This document shows positions 1 through 8,092 of a stretch of DNA of 20,419 nt, one piece after another. The stretch is from Clostridia bacterium. Its GTDB lineage: Bacteria; Bacillota; Clostridia; Oscillospirales; CAG-272. The translations under genes and the position numbers were made by a program. The stretch is from assembly GCA_017452335.1 (NCBI GenBank), contig JAFTMP010000087.1, positions 1 to 20,419 of the forward strand. The letters are read 5' to 3'. How positions within the stretch are numbered: position 1 is the first letter of the stretch; every line of letters starts with the position of its first letter. The notes beneath the pieces were generated by a model that made no database searches, was not told the origin of the DNA, and was given only the letters and a program-made list of their open reading frames with translations.

Positions 1-2
1 GG

Positions 3-1439
3 ACCAACCACCGTACCGACGACTACGGCGGAAGCTTTGAAAACCGCTACCGGTTCCCTGTGGAGATCGTGAAAGCCATTAAGGAGCGTTGCGGTGCCAA
101 TTTCCCTGTGTCCCTGCGCTATTCCGTGGAGTCTAAGGTCAAGGGCTTCAGAGAAGGTGCCGTACCCGGTGAACAGTACACCGAGGTGGGACGCAACATG
201 GCAGAATCGGAGAAGGCGGCAAAGTACCTGCAGGATGCGGGCTACGATATGCTCAACGCCGACAACGGCACCTATGATAGCTGGTACTGGTCCCATCCCC
301 CCATGTATATGCCTCAAAACTGCAACTTAGAGGATGTTTCCCATATCAAGAAATTTGTAGATATTCCCGTGGTGTGCGCGGGCAGAATGGAGCCCGACGT
401 GGGGGCTCAGGCAGTTGCCGAAGGACGCATTGACGCGGTGGGTCTTGCCCGTCAGTTCCTTGCAGACCCCCAGTGGATCACCAAGCTTATTGAAGACCGC
501 CTGGAGGACATCCGTCCCTGCATCTGCTGTCATAGCGGCTGCTTCAATTTCTCCTCCTCCAAGGGCCATGCCAATACCCAGGATCTGACCGACACCATGG
601 GTCTTGCCCGCTGTGCCATCAACCCCGAAACCATGCAGTCCACCAAATATAAGGTAGCGCCTGCCAAAACCAAAAAGAAGATCGCCGTCATCGGCGGCGG
701 TATTGGCGGTATGGAGTCAGCCATCCTCTTAGCCAAGAGAGGACACACCGTGACTCTTTATGAAAAGAGCGGACAGCTTGGCGGCGTCTTTATTGCGGCG
801 GCGGCTCCCTCCTTTAAGGAAAAGGACAGAGACTTGATCGCATGGTATAGACGTGAGCTGACCAAATATCCCATTGATGTCAAGCTCAATACCGAAATTA
901 AGGATATAAAGACCTTGGATGCCGACGAGATCATCGTGGCAACGGGTGCAAAGGCAAACCGCATTCCCGTGAAGGGTGTGGAAAAGAGCGTGGAAGCCAT
1001 TGACTACCTGTTGGATAACTCCAAGGCAGGCAAGAAGGTGGTCATCGTTGGTGGAGGCCTTACCGGATGCGAGATCGCTTATGACCTCTACCTGCAGGGC
1101 AAGGAGCCTACCATTGTGGAAATGCAGGATGACCTCATTACCACCAAGGGCATTTGCCTTGCCAACACCAGCTTCCTTCGTGACTTCTTCAAGGCAAACA
1201 AGGTGCCTGTGCATCTTGAAACGGCACTGAAGGAGATCACCGACAGAGGTGTGGTGGTTGCCGACAAGGAGGGAAAGACCTTTGAGATCGAGGCAGACAC
1301 CGTGATTCTCTCCACAGGCTACCGTCCCGCACCTCTTACAGAAAAGAGCAAGCATGTGCATATCATCGGTGACGCGCAAAAGGTCGGAAACCTGCGTACC
1401 GTTATTTGGGGCGCATGGGATGTGGCAATGAAGCTTTAA
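3..1439 (+). CDS. NADH:flavin oxidoreductase / 2-enoate reductase family protein (5' truncated)
   Basis: Fe-S flavoenzyme of the Old Yellow Enzyme family (relatives: 2-enoate reductase, FadH-type 2,4-dienoyl-CoA reductase, BaiCD/BaiH, FldZ). These enzymes reduce activated C=C bonds using NAD(P)H. The window begins inside the gene; 478 residues remain of a usual length near 650. The first visible residues contain the family signature DDYGGSFENR, so a GTG at 60 is internal. Next come the end of the TIM barrel and a CxxCxxxC cluster motif with a fourth cysteine (codons at 519, 528, 540 and 612), which would bind 4Fe-4S. A dinucleotide fold follows (VIGGGIGGMESA, codons from about 687), then a second (VIVGGGLTGCE, codons from about 1041), as expected for FAD and NAD(P)H binding. 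AcnX starts 16 bases after the stop, so the genes are probably co-transcribed. Family is secure; substrate is unknown. Confidence 0.9.
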   Translation, partial: TNHRTDDYGGSFENRYRFPVEIVKAIKERCGANFPVSLRYSVESKVKGFREGAVPGEQYTEVGRNMAESEKAAKYLQDAGYDMLNADNGTYDSWYWSHPPMYMPQNCNLEDVSHIKKFVDIPVVCAGRMEPDVGAQAVAEGRIDAVGLARQFLADPQWITKLIEDRLEDIRPCICCHSGCFNFSSSKGHANTQDLTDTMGLARCAINPETMQSTKYKVAPAKTKKKIAVIGGGIGGMESAILLAKRGHTVTLYEKSGQLGGVFIAAAAPSFKEKDRDLIAWYRRELTKYPIDVKLNTEIKDIKTLDADEIIVATGAKANRIPVKGVEKSVEAIDYLLDNSKAGKKVVIVGGGLTGCEIAYDLYLQGKEPTIVEMQDDLITTKGICLANTSFLRDFFKANKVPVHLETALKEITDRGVVVADKEGKTFEIEADTVILSTGYRPAPLTEKSKHVHIIGDAQKVGNLRTVIWGAWDVAMKL

Positions 1440-1455
1440 GAAAGGAAGAACGAAT

Positions 1456-2736
1456 ATGATCTTAACCAAAGAACAGCAAGCCATTCTGGATGGCGCGCAG
1501 GGCGAAGTCAAGGCAAAGGTGATGAAAACGCTGGTGATGTACGGCGAGACCTTTGAAGCTGACAAGCTGGTGCCCGTTACCTCTAAATACAATCATCTGG
1601 TCACCTCCTTCGGGTTAAAGATGATGACCCCCGTTTTTGATCTGATGCAAAAGCTCATTGATGCGGGTGCCATTTCCGAACAGCAGTTCTCGGTGGACCC
1701 CCGTCCCCTTGACCCCAATGTTCCCGCAAATTTCCTGCAGAAGTTCATCTTTAACAACTTTATGTATTCCACCCAGGAAAGCTATGAAAAGCAGTTAAAG
1801 CAGCTGGGTCTCATGGGTGATGACGCCTTCACCTGCGCCTGCTATCTTGATGAAGTGGGCAATAAGCCGGGCAAGGGCGATGTGCTCTCTTGGGCAGAAT
1901 CCTCTGCGGTGGTTTACGCCAACTCGGTGCTGGGTGCCCGTTGCAACCGCAACTCGGGCATTATGGACATTATGGGCTCCATCGCGGGCTATGTACCCCA
2001 TTTCGGTCTGGTGACCGATGAAGGACGCAAGGCAACTTGGATCATCAAGGTCAACACCACCAAAAAGCCCGAGGCACAGCTCCTCGGCTCTGCCATCGGC
2101 ATGAAGGTCATGGAAGACGTTCCCTTTATTGAAGGCATGAACGGATGGCTTGGAGAAGAGCTGACCGACGAGGTATGCGCATACTTAAAGGATTTCGGTG
2201 CCGCTACCGCTTCAAACGGCGCGGTGGGGCTTTACCACATCGAAAACTTGACCCCCGAGGCAAAGGAGCAGGGCAGAGCCCTCGTTAAAGAAAATGCCAA
2301 GGTCTACGTGATCGACGACGCCGAGCTTGAAAGAGTAAAGGCAAACTATCCCGTAATTTGGAAAAATCCCGATGCACAGCCCAAGCTTTGCTTTGTGGGA
2401 TGTCCCCATTTAAGTATGCAACAGCTTATTGACTGGACAAAGAAGGTGGAAGCGGGACTAAAAAAGGCAGGAAACAAGAAGGTGCTCATTCCCACTGTGT
2501 TTACCACGCCTCCCGCAGTGAAGGCAGAGTTTGATAAGAGCGAATACGCCGCAAGACTTGAAAAAACAGGCGTGATCTTATCTTCCATCTGTCCCTTGAT
2601 GTATATGAACAACCCCCTGTGCGCCAAGATGCCGGTGATCACCTGCTCCAACAAGCTGCGCACCTACACCACATCCAGATATTATACCGAGGAAGAGATC
2701 CTTGTAAAAATCACCGAAGGAGGGAACAAGGCATGA
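1456..2736 (+). CDS. Aconitase X catalytic (large) subunit
   Basis: Large subunit of the aconitase X family (DUF521). Known members are archaeal phosphomevalonate dehydratase and bacterial cis-3-hydroxy-L-proline dehydratase; all are Fe-S hydro-lyases. At 426 residues it has the length of the separate large subunit. Typical stretches are visible: cysteines 127 and 129 in TCACYL, then GDVLSWAESSAVVYANSVLG (about 141-160), ARCNRNSG (161-168), and HFGLVTDEGRKATW (182-195). Start is ATG with GGAAG upstream (AAAGGAAGAACGAAT). The stop overlaps the start of the small subunit in an ATGA, indicating translational coupling. An enoate reductase directly upstream suggests the dehydration product is then reduced. 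That is inference; the substrate cannot be read from sequence. Confidence 0.88.
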   Translation: MILTKEQQAILDGAQGEVKAKVMKTLVMYGETFEADKLVPVTSKYNHLVTSFGLKMMTPVFDLMQKLIDAGAISEQQFSVDPRPLDPNVPANFLQKFIFNNFMYSTQESYEKQLKQLGLMGDDAFTCACYLDEVGNKPGKGDVLSWAESSAVVYANSVLGARCNRNSGIMDIMGSIAGYVPHFGLVTDEGRKATWIIKVNTTKKPEAQLLGSAIGMKVMEDVPFIEGMNGWLGEELTDEVCAYLKDFGAATASNGAVGLYHIENLTPEAKEQGRALVKENAKVYVIDDAELERVKANYPVIWKNPDAQPKLCFVGCPHLSMQQLIDWTKKVEAGLKKAGNKKVLIPTVFTTPPAVKAEFDKSEYAARLEKTGVILSSICPLMYMNNPLCAKMPVITCSNKLRTYTTSRYYTEEEILVKITEGGNKA

Positions 2737-3176
2737 AAGAATTCAAAGGAAGAGTTGTTGCGCCCGGGTGCGTAACAGCCCCCGCTCTTGTTTCCCACGG
2801 CGGCTTAAATACCCTGGCATCCTTCCAAAAGGCACTGCAGTTCGGTGATAAGAAAGCCACCTGCGGCGACCAGAACAACCCCGATCTTTACGGCAAGCAG
2901 ATGCTGGGCAAGGCGCTCTGCCTGCCCATGACCATTGGTTCTACCACCGGCGGCTTAGTGCTTTACTGCGCCTGCGCTATGAAAAGACAGCCCGCTTGTC
3001 TGCTCTTCTCCGAGCACATCGACTCCCTTGCGGCGGCAGGCTCGGTGCTTGCCAGCGTTTGGCTTGATGAGGTTTCCATGCCCGTTATCGACTGTCTTGG
3101 AGCGGAGTTCCTTGACTACGTGAAGGACGGCATGAGCATCACCGTGAAGGAAGACGGCACAGTTGTTGTGGAATAA
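2733..3176 (+). CDS. Aconitase X swivel (small) subunit
   Basis: Small swivel-domain subunit (DUF126) of aconitase X, 147 residues, completing the active site with the large subunit. Family landmarks are an early GC (residues 12-13) followed by ALVS, then LGKALCLPMTIGSTTGG (about 58-74), where the Ser of GSTTGG is the conserved serine loop, and an alternating small-residue helix SLAAAGSVLAS. The ATG at 2733 is chosen because it makes a 4-base ATGA overlap with the large subunit and sits behind GAAGGAGGGAACAAGGC, a strong ribosome binding site. A perfect hairpin terminator follows 6 bases after the stop, so this is the last gene of the operon. In some bacteria the two subunits are fused; here they are separate. 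Confidence 0.87.
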   Translation: MKEFKGRVVAPGCVTAPALVSHGGLNTLASFQKALQFGDKKATCGDQNNPDLYGKQMLGKALCLPMTIGSTTGGLVLYCACAMKRQPACLLFSEHIDSLAAAGSVLASVWLDEVSMPVIDCLGAEFLDYVKDGMSITVKEDGTVVVE

Positions 3177-3182
3177 ATTTTT

Positions 3183-3211
3183 CGGGAGCGCAAAAACGCT
3201 CCCGATTTTTT
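3183..3211 (+). terminator. Rho-independent terminator after the aconitase X operon
   Basis: Perfect 8-bp stem CGGGAGCG (3183-3190) with CGCTCCCG (3197-3204), loop CAAAAA, followed by ATTTTTT. It lies just after the small-subunit stop codon. Confidence 0.93.
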
Positions 3212-3216
3212 GCCTC

Positions 3217-3245
3217 TTGACATTTTAAGCAAAAGAAGATATCAT
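3217..3245 (+). promoter_or_regulatory. Sigma-A promoter for the ADP-ribosylglycohydrolase gene
   Basis: TTGACA (3217-3222), 17-base spacer, TATCAT (3240-3245). It is between the upstream terminator and the start at 3281, giving a leader of about 30 bases. Confidence 0.8.
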
Positions 3246-3280
3246 AAAACTACAACAAGAAGAGAAAGGATGAAGGAAGA

Positions 3281-4072
3281 ATGCTGGGGGCAATTATTGG
3301 AGACATCATAGGCTCTCCCTATGAATTTTCATCGGGAAAGAGTAAAATCTTTCCTCTTTTTGTGGGCGGTTGCCGTCCCACAGACGACAGCGTGATGACA
3401 GCGGCGGTGGCGCTTGCCTGTCTTGACGGGGCGCTGGAGGATCGGGAAGCATTTCAAGAAAATTTGGTTGCGCACATGAAGGAGCTGGGGCAGACCTATC
3501 CCGATGCGGGATACGGCGCAAAGTTTTATTGGTTTTTAAGGGAAAAGGACCCCAAACCCTACGGCAGCTTTGGAAACGGCTCTGCTATGCGTGTTTCGCC
3601 CGTTGCGTATGCGACCAAGACCCTTGAGCGAGTGGAAGAGCTGGCACAGTGGAGTGCTGAGGTCAGCCACGATCATCCCGAGGGCATCAAGGGGGCACAG
3701 GCAGTGGCGGCGGCAGTCTTTATGGCGCGCACGGGCAAAAGCAAGGAAGAGATTAAAGCCTACACCGAAGCACACTACTATAAACTGGATTTTACTCTGG
3801 ACGAGATCCGTTCCACCTACCGTTTTGACGTGACCTGCCAGGGAAGTGTGCCCCAAGCGATCGTCTGTTTCCTTGAGGCGGAAAGCTACGAGGACGCCGT
3901 GCGCAACGCCGTTTCGCTGGGCGGGGACTCCGATACCATCGCCGCCATGGCAGGCTCTATTGCAGAACCCTTTTTCGGTATTCCGGAGGAGATCGAAGAA
4001 GAGGCGTTTGAGTATATTGATGAAGAGCTGGCAGGGTATATCACCGAATTTTTATCAGCGTTTGCTCTTTAA
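3281..4072 (+). CDS. ADP-ribosylglycohydrolase family protein
   Basis: 263-residue member of the DraG/ARH family, Mg2+-dependent all-helical enzymes that remove ADP-ribose from proteins or related acceptors. Family motifs occur in order: GDIIGSPYE (7-15), the metal-binding TDDS (34-37), GNGSAMRVSP (98-107), SHDHPEGIKGAQA (129-141) and the second metal site GGDSDTIAAMAGS (214-226). Length and motif spacing are normal for the bacterial family. Start is ATG with GGAAG immediately upstream (GATGAAGGAAGA). It has its own promoter. No ADP-ribosyltransferase toxin or DarT-like partner is adjacent, so a housekeeping reversal or nucleotide-derivative role is as likely as a toxin-antitoxin role. Acceptor specificity is unknown. 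Confidence 0.9.
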   Translation: MLGAIIGDIIGSPYEFSSGKSKIFPLFVGGCRPTDDSVMTAAVALACLDGALEDREAFQENLVAHMKELGQTYPDAGYGAKFYWFLREKDPKPYGSFGNGSAMRVSPVAYATKTLERVEELAQWSAEVSHDHPEGIKGAQAVAAAVFMARTGKSKEEIKAYTEAHYYKLDFTLDEIRSTYRFDVTCQGSVPQAIVCFLEAESYEDAVRNAVSLGGDSDTIAAMAGSIAEPFFGIPEEIEEEAFEYIDEELAGYITEFLSAFAL

Positions 4073-4090
4073 GGCGCGCAAAGGAGCAAA

Positions 4091-4211
4091 GTTTGAAAGA
4101 TAGATCTTTCAAACGCGGTTTTGTGGCTTTCGATGGCGCTTGCCATTGATTTTGCGGAGCAAAACCAGCCCCAATTCCCCAAGAAAGGAAAGCTTTCGCA
4201 AGGCGAAAGCT
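4091..4211. repeat. Cluster of four small inverted repeats (REP-like intergenic element)
   Basis: Four dyads in 121 bases. An 11-bp perfect palindrome GTTTGAAAGAT/ATCTTTCAAAC spans 4091-4114. ATGGC-GCTT-GCCAT is near 4133-4146. TTTTGC-GGA-GCAAAA is near 4150-4164. A 9-bp stem AGCTTTCGC/GCGAAAGCT spans 4191-4211 with loop AAG. None is followed by a good U-tract, so this is not an ordinary terminator. The last hairpin ends on the base before the likely ASCH gene start. Confidence 0.6.
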
Positions 4212-4577
4212 ATGGTCTTAAGTATGGAGCAAGGGATCGTTCATGAAATGCGCTTGAAGAGCCCCTTTTTTGAAGCGGTGCGGGACGGGCGCAAAACGGT
4301 AGAGATGCGGCTGTGGGATGAAAAGAGAAGGAAAATTAAGGCAGGCGATCGCATCGTCTTTTCCCATCAAGAAAAGCCTTCCCCCTCTTTTGGTGTCCGC
4401 GTGCAGGCGGTATCGGTATACCCCTCTTTTTTAGAGCTGGCAAAGGCGTTTGAGCCTGCGGCACTGGGCTTTCCTGCGTACACACCCGAGCAGATCGCTC
4501 ATGAAATGCGTGGTATTTATGGGCAAGAGCAAGAAGCGTGCAACGGCGTTGCGGCAATTGAGATACAGATCCTATAA
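4212..4577 (+). CDS. ASCH domain-containing protein
   Basis: Small protein (121 residues from this start) of the ASCH/PUA-like fold, proposed to bind RNA or modified nucleotides. The recognisable core is HEMRLKSPFFEAVRDGRKTV followed by EMRLWDEKRRKIKAGDRIVF and a late HEMRGIYGQEQEA segment; the RDGRKTVEMRL part is the most conserved in the family. The start is uncertain. ATG at 4212 has AAGG eight bases upstream, but that AAGG lies in the loop of the preceding hairpin; ATG at 4224 or 4242 would also keep the domain intact. It may be read from the ADP-ribosylglycohydrolase promoter, since no separate promoter was recognised. It ends at a bidirectional terminator. Confidence 0.75.
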   Translation: MVLSMEQGIVHEMRLKSPFFEAVRDGRKTVEMRLWDEKRRKIKAGDRIVFSHQEKPSPSFGVRVQAVSVYPSFLELAKAFEPAALGFPAYTPEQIAHEMRGIYGQEQEACNGVAAIEIQIL

Positions 4578-4580
4578 GAA

Positions 4581-4617
4581 AACCCGAAGCGGTCGGTTGG
4601 ACTGCTTCGGGTTTTGA
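4581..4617. terminator. Bidirectional terminator between the ASCH gene and the GH3 gene
   Basis: Stem AACCCGAAGC (4581-4590) with GCTTCGGGTT (4604-4613), extended inward by GGTC/GACT with one G-U pair and loop GGTTG. A T-run follows on the plus strand (GGGTTTTGATT) and, read from the minus strand, GGGTTTTCTT follows. It separates two convergent genes. Confidence 0.9.
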
Positions 4618-4648
4618 TTATGTTGATTATGAAAGATGATTACGTTTT

Positions 4649-7600
4649 TTATTGGGGAACCAACTCAAACCAGTTGACATTCATTGCCGTGCCGAAGACA
4701 AATTCAATGGTGTGCTCGCCCTTAGTTAACCTTGCCTTCACGGCAGGCTTCTCGGTTACCCAAGTCTGCCATCCGCCGCTTCCTTCCAGCCAGCGGAATA
4801 CGCCCACCTGCTCTCCGTCAACCAGTACTCTGATCATGGAGTTGCGGTTTTCCGATGCCACACGGAAGACAAACTGATAGGTATCGGCTTTTTGCACATC
4901 CACTTGATAGGTGACGGACTTGCCGTCCTGGGTGTAGTTGGGAATGATACCGCCGTCCTCGTCAAGGCATTCTTCAAAGCCGATGCCCTCGGAGCGTGTG
5001 GCAAGCTCTGCTGCCTTGATGCGTGTGGTGGCGTCTGCAAGGACGGTGTGTACAGGAATAACGGGGTTGAGCGCGCGCTCCAGCGATCCGCTCTTTAGCG
5101 CAATTTCAAGCATTCTCTTGGCGCTTGCCCGCAGAGCCTCATGGGAAAGGGCGCCTGCTCTGTATGCCGCCAGGGTAGATTCGGGATAGCCCCAGCTCAT
5201 CTTGGCATCGTTTCCTGCCGCGATTTCTCTAAACTGCTGGGAGTGTGCGCCCCAGTCGGTGCAAACAAAGCCCTTAAAGCCCCATTCATCCCGCAGGATG
5301 CCTGTGAGCAGGTCCTTGTTTTCCGAGTTAAAGGTGCCGTTGGAGGTGTTGTAGGTGGTCATTACAGACCAAGGATCGGCTTCCTTGATGCAAATTTCAA
5401 ATGCTTTCAAGTATACTTCTCTTGCGGCGCGCAGGCTGATGTGGCTGTCACCGTCCACTCTGCCCGACTCACGGCTGTTGGCGTAAAGATGCTTGATCAT
5501 TACGCCTGCACCCTTCACAGACTGCACACCCTGGGTAATGGCAGATGCCATCTTACCGGTGAGCAGGGGGTCTTCCGAGAAATACTCAAAGTTTCTGCCG
5601 CCCAGAGGGTCTCTGTGAATGTTAATGCCGGGGGCAAGCCAAATGTCAACGCCTGCCGTATAGCATTCCTCGCCCACCTTTTGACCCACTTGATAGATCA
5701 GTTGGGTGTTCCAGGTGCAGGAAAGAGCCGTTTCAATGGGCCAAGCCACCTGCTTTACCGAAAGGTCCAGTCCCGCAGGTCCATCGGAGGTATCTACAAA
5801 GGGCACGTCCTTTGCAGTGAGTCCTGCAAGAGAGCCGTCGCCGTGACCCACGTTGGGGGCATGACCGCAGAGCAGATAGATCATTTCGGAGGGAGATAAG
5901 GTGTCGATAAATTCATCCAATTTGGAGGGATCCTCGTAAACCTCAAGGAAACTCATTTCTTCTTTGGGATCCACCACCTTCTGGGGAGTTGCCAGCAGGC
6001 TGGTGGTGCCCTTGCCCGAGCTGTCGTCAAGGGTCAGGGTGCAGAGAAGCAGTGTTTCCTTTACCTTGCTGTCGATCTTCACCTCTACCTTGTTCACGCC
6101 CTCTTCGAGCTTCAAGGTGATGGCATCGGTATAGCCTACCTTGAATTTTCCGCCCGTTCCCACAAGATCGGGCGTTTCCTTGGCTTTCGTGCCGTTTACG
6201 GTTACAATGAAGGCATCCTCTGTGGTCTTGTTACCGATAAGCGCATAGCCCAAGGTCAAGGTGTAGGTGCCTGCCTTTTTGGGGGTAAAGGTGTAGATCA
6301 GTGATTGTCCGCCCGTTTCGCTCATGCCGTATACATCGCCCTTGGGGCTGGCATCAAGCTGGGTCTGATTATACTGTACCAGATAATCGCAAGCGGAAAC
6401 GATGGTCTTTCCTTCGGGCAGGGCAATGGAGATGGGGCCGGTGTAAACCTCTTCATAGCTGCCGTTTGAGGTTAAGCGTCCCTTCAAGGTCACCTCCGAG
6501 AGCAGGTCGGTGAGCTGAAGAGTGATCGTATCTTCCTTTAATTCGTAGGTGTAGCAAACGCCCCGCTCACCGGCGTTTTTAATGGAATTGCCCACGTATA
6601 GCCCGTAGGTGCCCGCTTCCATCAGCCAAGCGTACTGCTTGATCTTGCCCACATCATCAAAGCGTGCCATGTCGGTGACGGCAAAGGTCATTTTAACGGT
6701 CTGGCTTTCTCCGGGGGCTAATAATTTGGTCTTGGCAAATGCCGCCAGCACCTTGCCGGGTGCACCCAGCTTGCCCTGGGGGGCGCTGTAGTAGGTCTGC
6801 ACTACCTCCATACCGGGAACAGAGCCGGTATTTGTCACCTTTACGGTAACTTCAATATAAGTGCCATCGCACTTGACGGAAGGTTCTCCTACCTCAAAGG
6901 TGGTATAGGAAAGACCGTAGCCGAAGGAATAGTTGACCTTTTTGTATTCGGGATCAAAGGTTTCAAAATAGCGGTATCCTACGTAAATATCCTCGCCGTA
7001 GGTGGCGTATACACTGCTTGAATTGAAGGTGGAGGCAGAGGGATAGTCTTTGTAGGAGGATGCCATGGTATCGGACAGCTTACCCGAGGGATTCACATCG
7101 CCCACCAGCACATCCGCCAGTGCGTTACCGCCCTCCATACCGGGCTGCCATGCAATAAGCAGTGAGTCGATGGCGGGGTAGTCTTTGAGGAAGGAGGTGT
7201 CCATTACCGTGCCGATGTTCAGCACCACCGTCACGCCCTGAAAGCCCGCCTTGCAGACCTTGTCAAGCAACATCTTTTCGGTGGAGGAGAGGTAGTATTT
7301 CGTTTCGGTGACGTCGATATTTTCACCCGAGTTTCTGGAAATGAAGACGACCGCTTTGTTTGCTTCCTTGGCGATCTTTGCTACCTCGTCGGTTTTGGGG
7401 CTGTAAGTTGCCTTTTCTTCATATTTTTCTGCAAGAGGGGCATAGATTTTTATTTTGCCCTCCTTCTCCTTGTTGCGCAGACCCTCCAGCGCGTTGACGA
7501 TGTACAGCGCGTTGACATCGCCACTGCCCGTGCCGCCCTTGATGAAGTTGATCTGTGCTTCGCCAAAGAGGGCAACGGTGTCGCTCTTTGTTAGAGGAAG

Positions 7601-7915
7601 GATGTTTTTGCTGTTTTCAAGAAGCACCATGCCCTCAGCGCCCGCATAGCGGGAAAGCTCGATATCGGTCATTTTTACAAATGTCTCATCATCACTGAAG
7701 GTGGTGACGGGGGCATCCACCTTGTCGGTGTTGATGCCGCTATTTTCCCCGGAGGACTCCACCAGCTCCGAGGACGGAGATTGGGGAGCAGGGGAGGAGG
7801 GAGTGCTCGGTTCTTCAGTGCTCTTTTTGCTGCTGCATCCCGCAAAAGCGGAAAGGACAAAAATTGCGCATAGCGAAAAGCTGATAGCACGCTTTAAAAG
7901 AATGTGTTTTCTCAT
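4649..7915 (-). CDS. Lipoprotein glycoside hydrolase family 3 with reversed domain order and C-terminal carbohydrate-binding domain
   Basis: Secreted 1088-residue GH3 enzyme, likely a beta-glycosidase acting on plant or host glycans at the cell surface. A signal peptide (basic MRKHILLKR, hydrophobic core) ends at AGC with Cys27, a probable lipidation site, followed by a Ser/Pro-rich linker to about 65. The GH3 C-domain (about 85-340) precedes the TIM barrel, the reverse of most GH3 enzymes. It carries ISRNSGEN, where Glu198 aligns with the SGEG acid/base motif, and YGEDIYVGYRYF (306-317). Next are a fibronectin III-like domain (351-445), a beta-rich region (about 480-630) and the TIM barrel (about 655-950) with DGPAG (711-715), GGRNFEYFSEDP (772-783), KH (808-809) and the probable nucleophile Asp887 in CTDWGA. 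A CBM6/35-like domain (about 964-1088) ends it. The ATG at 7915 is chosen for the signal peptide and AAAGGA upstream; the frame stays open further upstream. Confidence 0.88.
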   Translation of the reverse strand: MRKHILLKRAISFSLCAIFVLSAFAGCSSKKSTEEPSTPSSPAPQSPSSELVESSGENSGINTDKVDAPVTTFSDDETFVKMTDIELSRYAGAEGMVLLENSKNILPLTKSDTVALFGEAQINFIKGGTGSGDVNALYIVNALEGLRNKEKEGKIKIYAPLAEKYEEKATYSPKTDEVAKIAKEANKAVVFISRNSGENIDVTETKYYLSSTEKMLLDKVCKAGFQGVTVVLNIGTVMDTSFLKDYPAIDSLLIAWQPGMEGGNALADVLVGDVNPSGKLSDTMASSYKDYPSASTFNSSSVYATYGEDIYVGYRYFETFDPEYKKVNYSFGYGLSYTTFEVGEPSVKCDGTYIEVTVKVTNTGSVPGMEVVQTYYSAPQGKLGAPGKVLAAFAKTKLLAPGESQTVKMTFAVTDMARFDDVGKIKQYAWLMEAGTYGLYVGNSIKNAGERGVCYTYELKEDTITLQLTDLLSEVTLKGRLTSNGSYEEVYTGPISIALPEGKTIVSACDYLVQYNQTQLDASPKGDVYGMSETGGQSLIYTFTPKKAGTYTLTLGYALIGNKTTEDAFIVTVNGTKAKETPDLVGTGGKFKVGYTDAITLKLEEGVNKVEVKIDSKVKETLLLCTLTLDDSSGKGTTSLLATPQKVVDPKEEMSFLEVYEDPSKLDEFIDTLSPSEMIYLLCGHAPNVGHGDGSLAGLTAKDVPFVDTSDGPAGLDLSVKQVAWPIETALSCTWNTQLIYQVGQKVGEECYTAGVDIWLAPGINIHRDPLGGRNFEYFSEDPLLTGKMASAITQGVQSVKGAGVMIKHLYANSRESGRVDGDSHISLRAAREVYLKAFEICIKEADPWSVMTTYNTSNGTFNSENKDLLTGILRDEWGFKGFVCTDWGAHSQQFREIAAGNDAKMSWGYPESTLAAYRAGALSHEALRASAKRMLEIALKSGSLERALNPVIPVHTVLADATTRIKAAELATRSEGIGFEECLDEDGGIIPNYTQDGKSVTYQVDVQKADTYQFVFRVASENRNSMIRVLVDGEQVGVFRWLEGSGGWQTWVTEKPAVKARLTKGEHTIEFVFGTAMNVNWFELVPQ

Positions 7916-7945
7916 TTTGACGGTTCCTTTCTCTCGTTGCCTTTC

Positions 7946-7966
7946 AAAAAGCCCCTTTTTAGGGGC
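7946..7966 (-). terminator. Terminator-like hairpin in the GH3 leader (possible attenuator)
   Basis: Read on the minus strand: GCCCC, loop TAAAAA, GGGGC, then TTTTT. It lies between the predicted GH3 promoter and start codon. The stem is only 5 GC pairs, so it may be a weak pause site or attenuator. Confidence 0.4.
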
Positions 7967-8012
7967 ACATCTCTGAAAAGACAAAGAATTTGAAGTAAAA
8001 CTTTTCATCCTC

Positions 8013-8042
8013 ATTATACTATGTGCCCCCAAAATATTACAA
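8013..8042 (-). promoter_or_regulatory. Sigma-A promoter for the GH3 gene
   Basis: On the minus strand: TTGTAA (8042-8037), 18-base spacer, perfect TATAAT (8018-8013). The leader would be about 90 bases. The -35 is imperfect and the spacing slightly long. Confidence 0.5.
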
Positions 8043-8092
8043 GCCATATTCTCGGGAAAACAAGACAAAAATTGCTTTTTCTTTTTTGCACG

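Noticed and set aside
729..1592. A 287-codon minus-strand frame opposite the flavin reductase and AcnX start
   Set aside because: Crosses the boundary of two clear plus-strand genes and shows no recognisable protein features.
3281..4577. ADP-ribosylglycohydrolase plus ASCH gene as a toxin-antitoxin or phage-defence pair
   Set aside because: No ADP-ribosyltransferase or other toxin is adjacent, the genes are about 140 bases apart, and both families are common as isolated genes.
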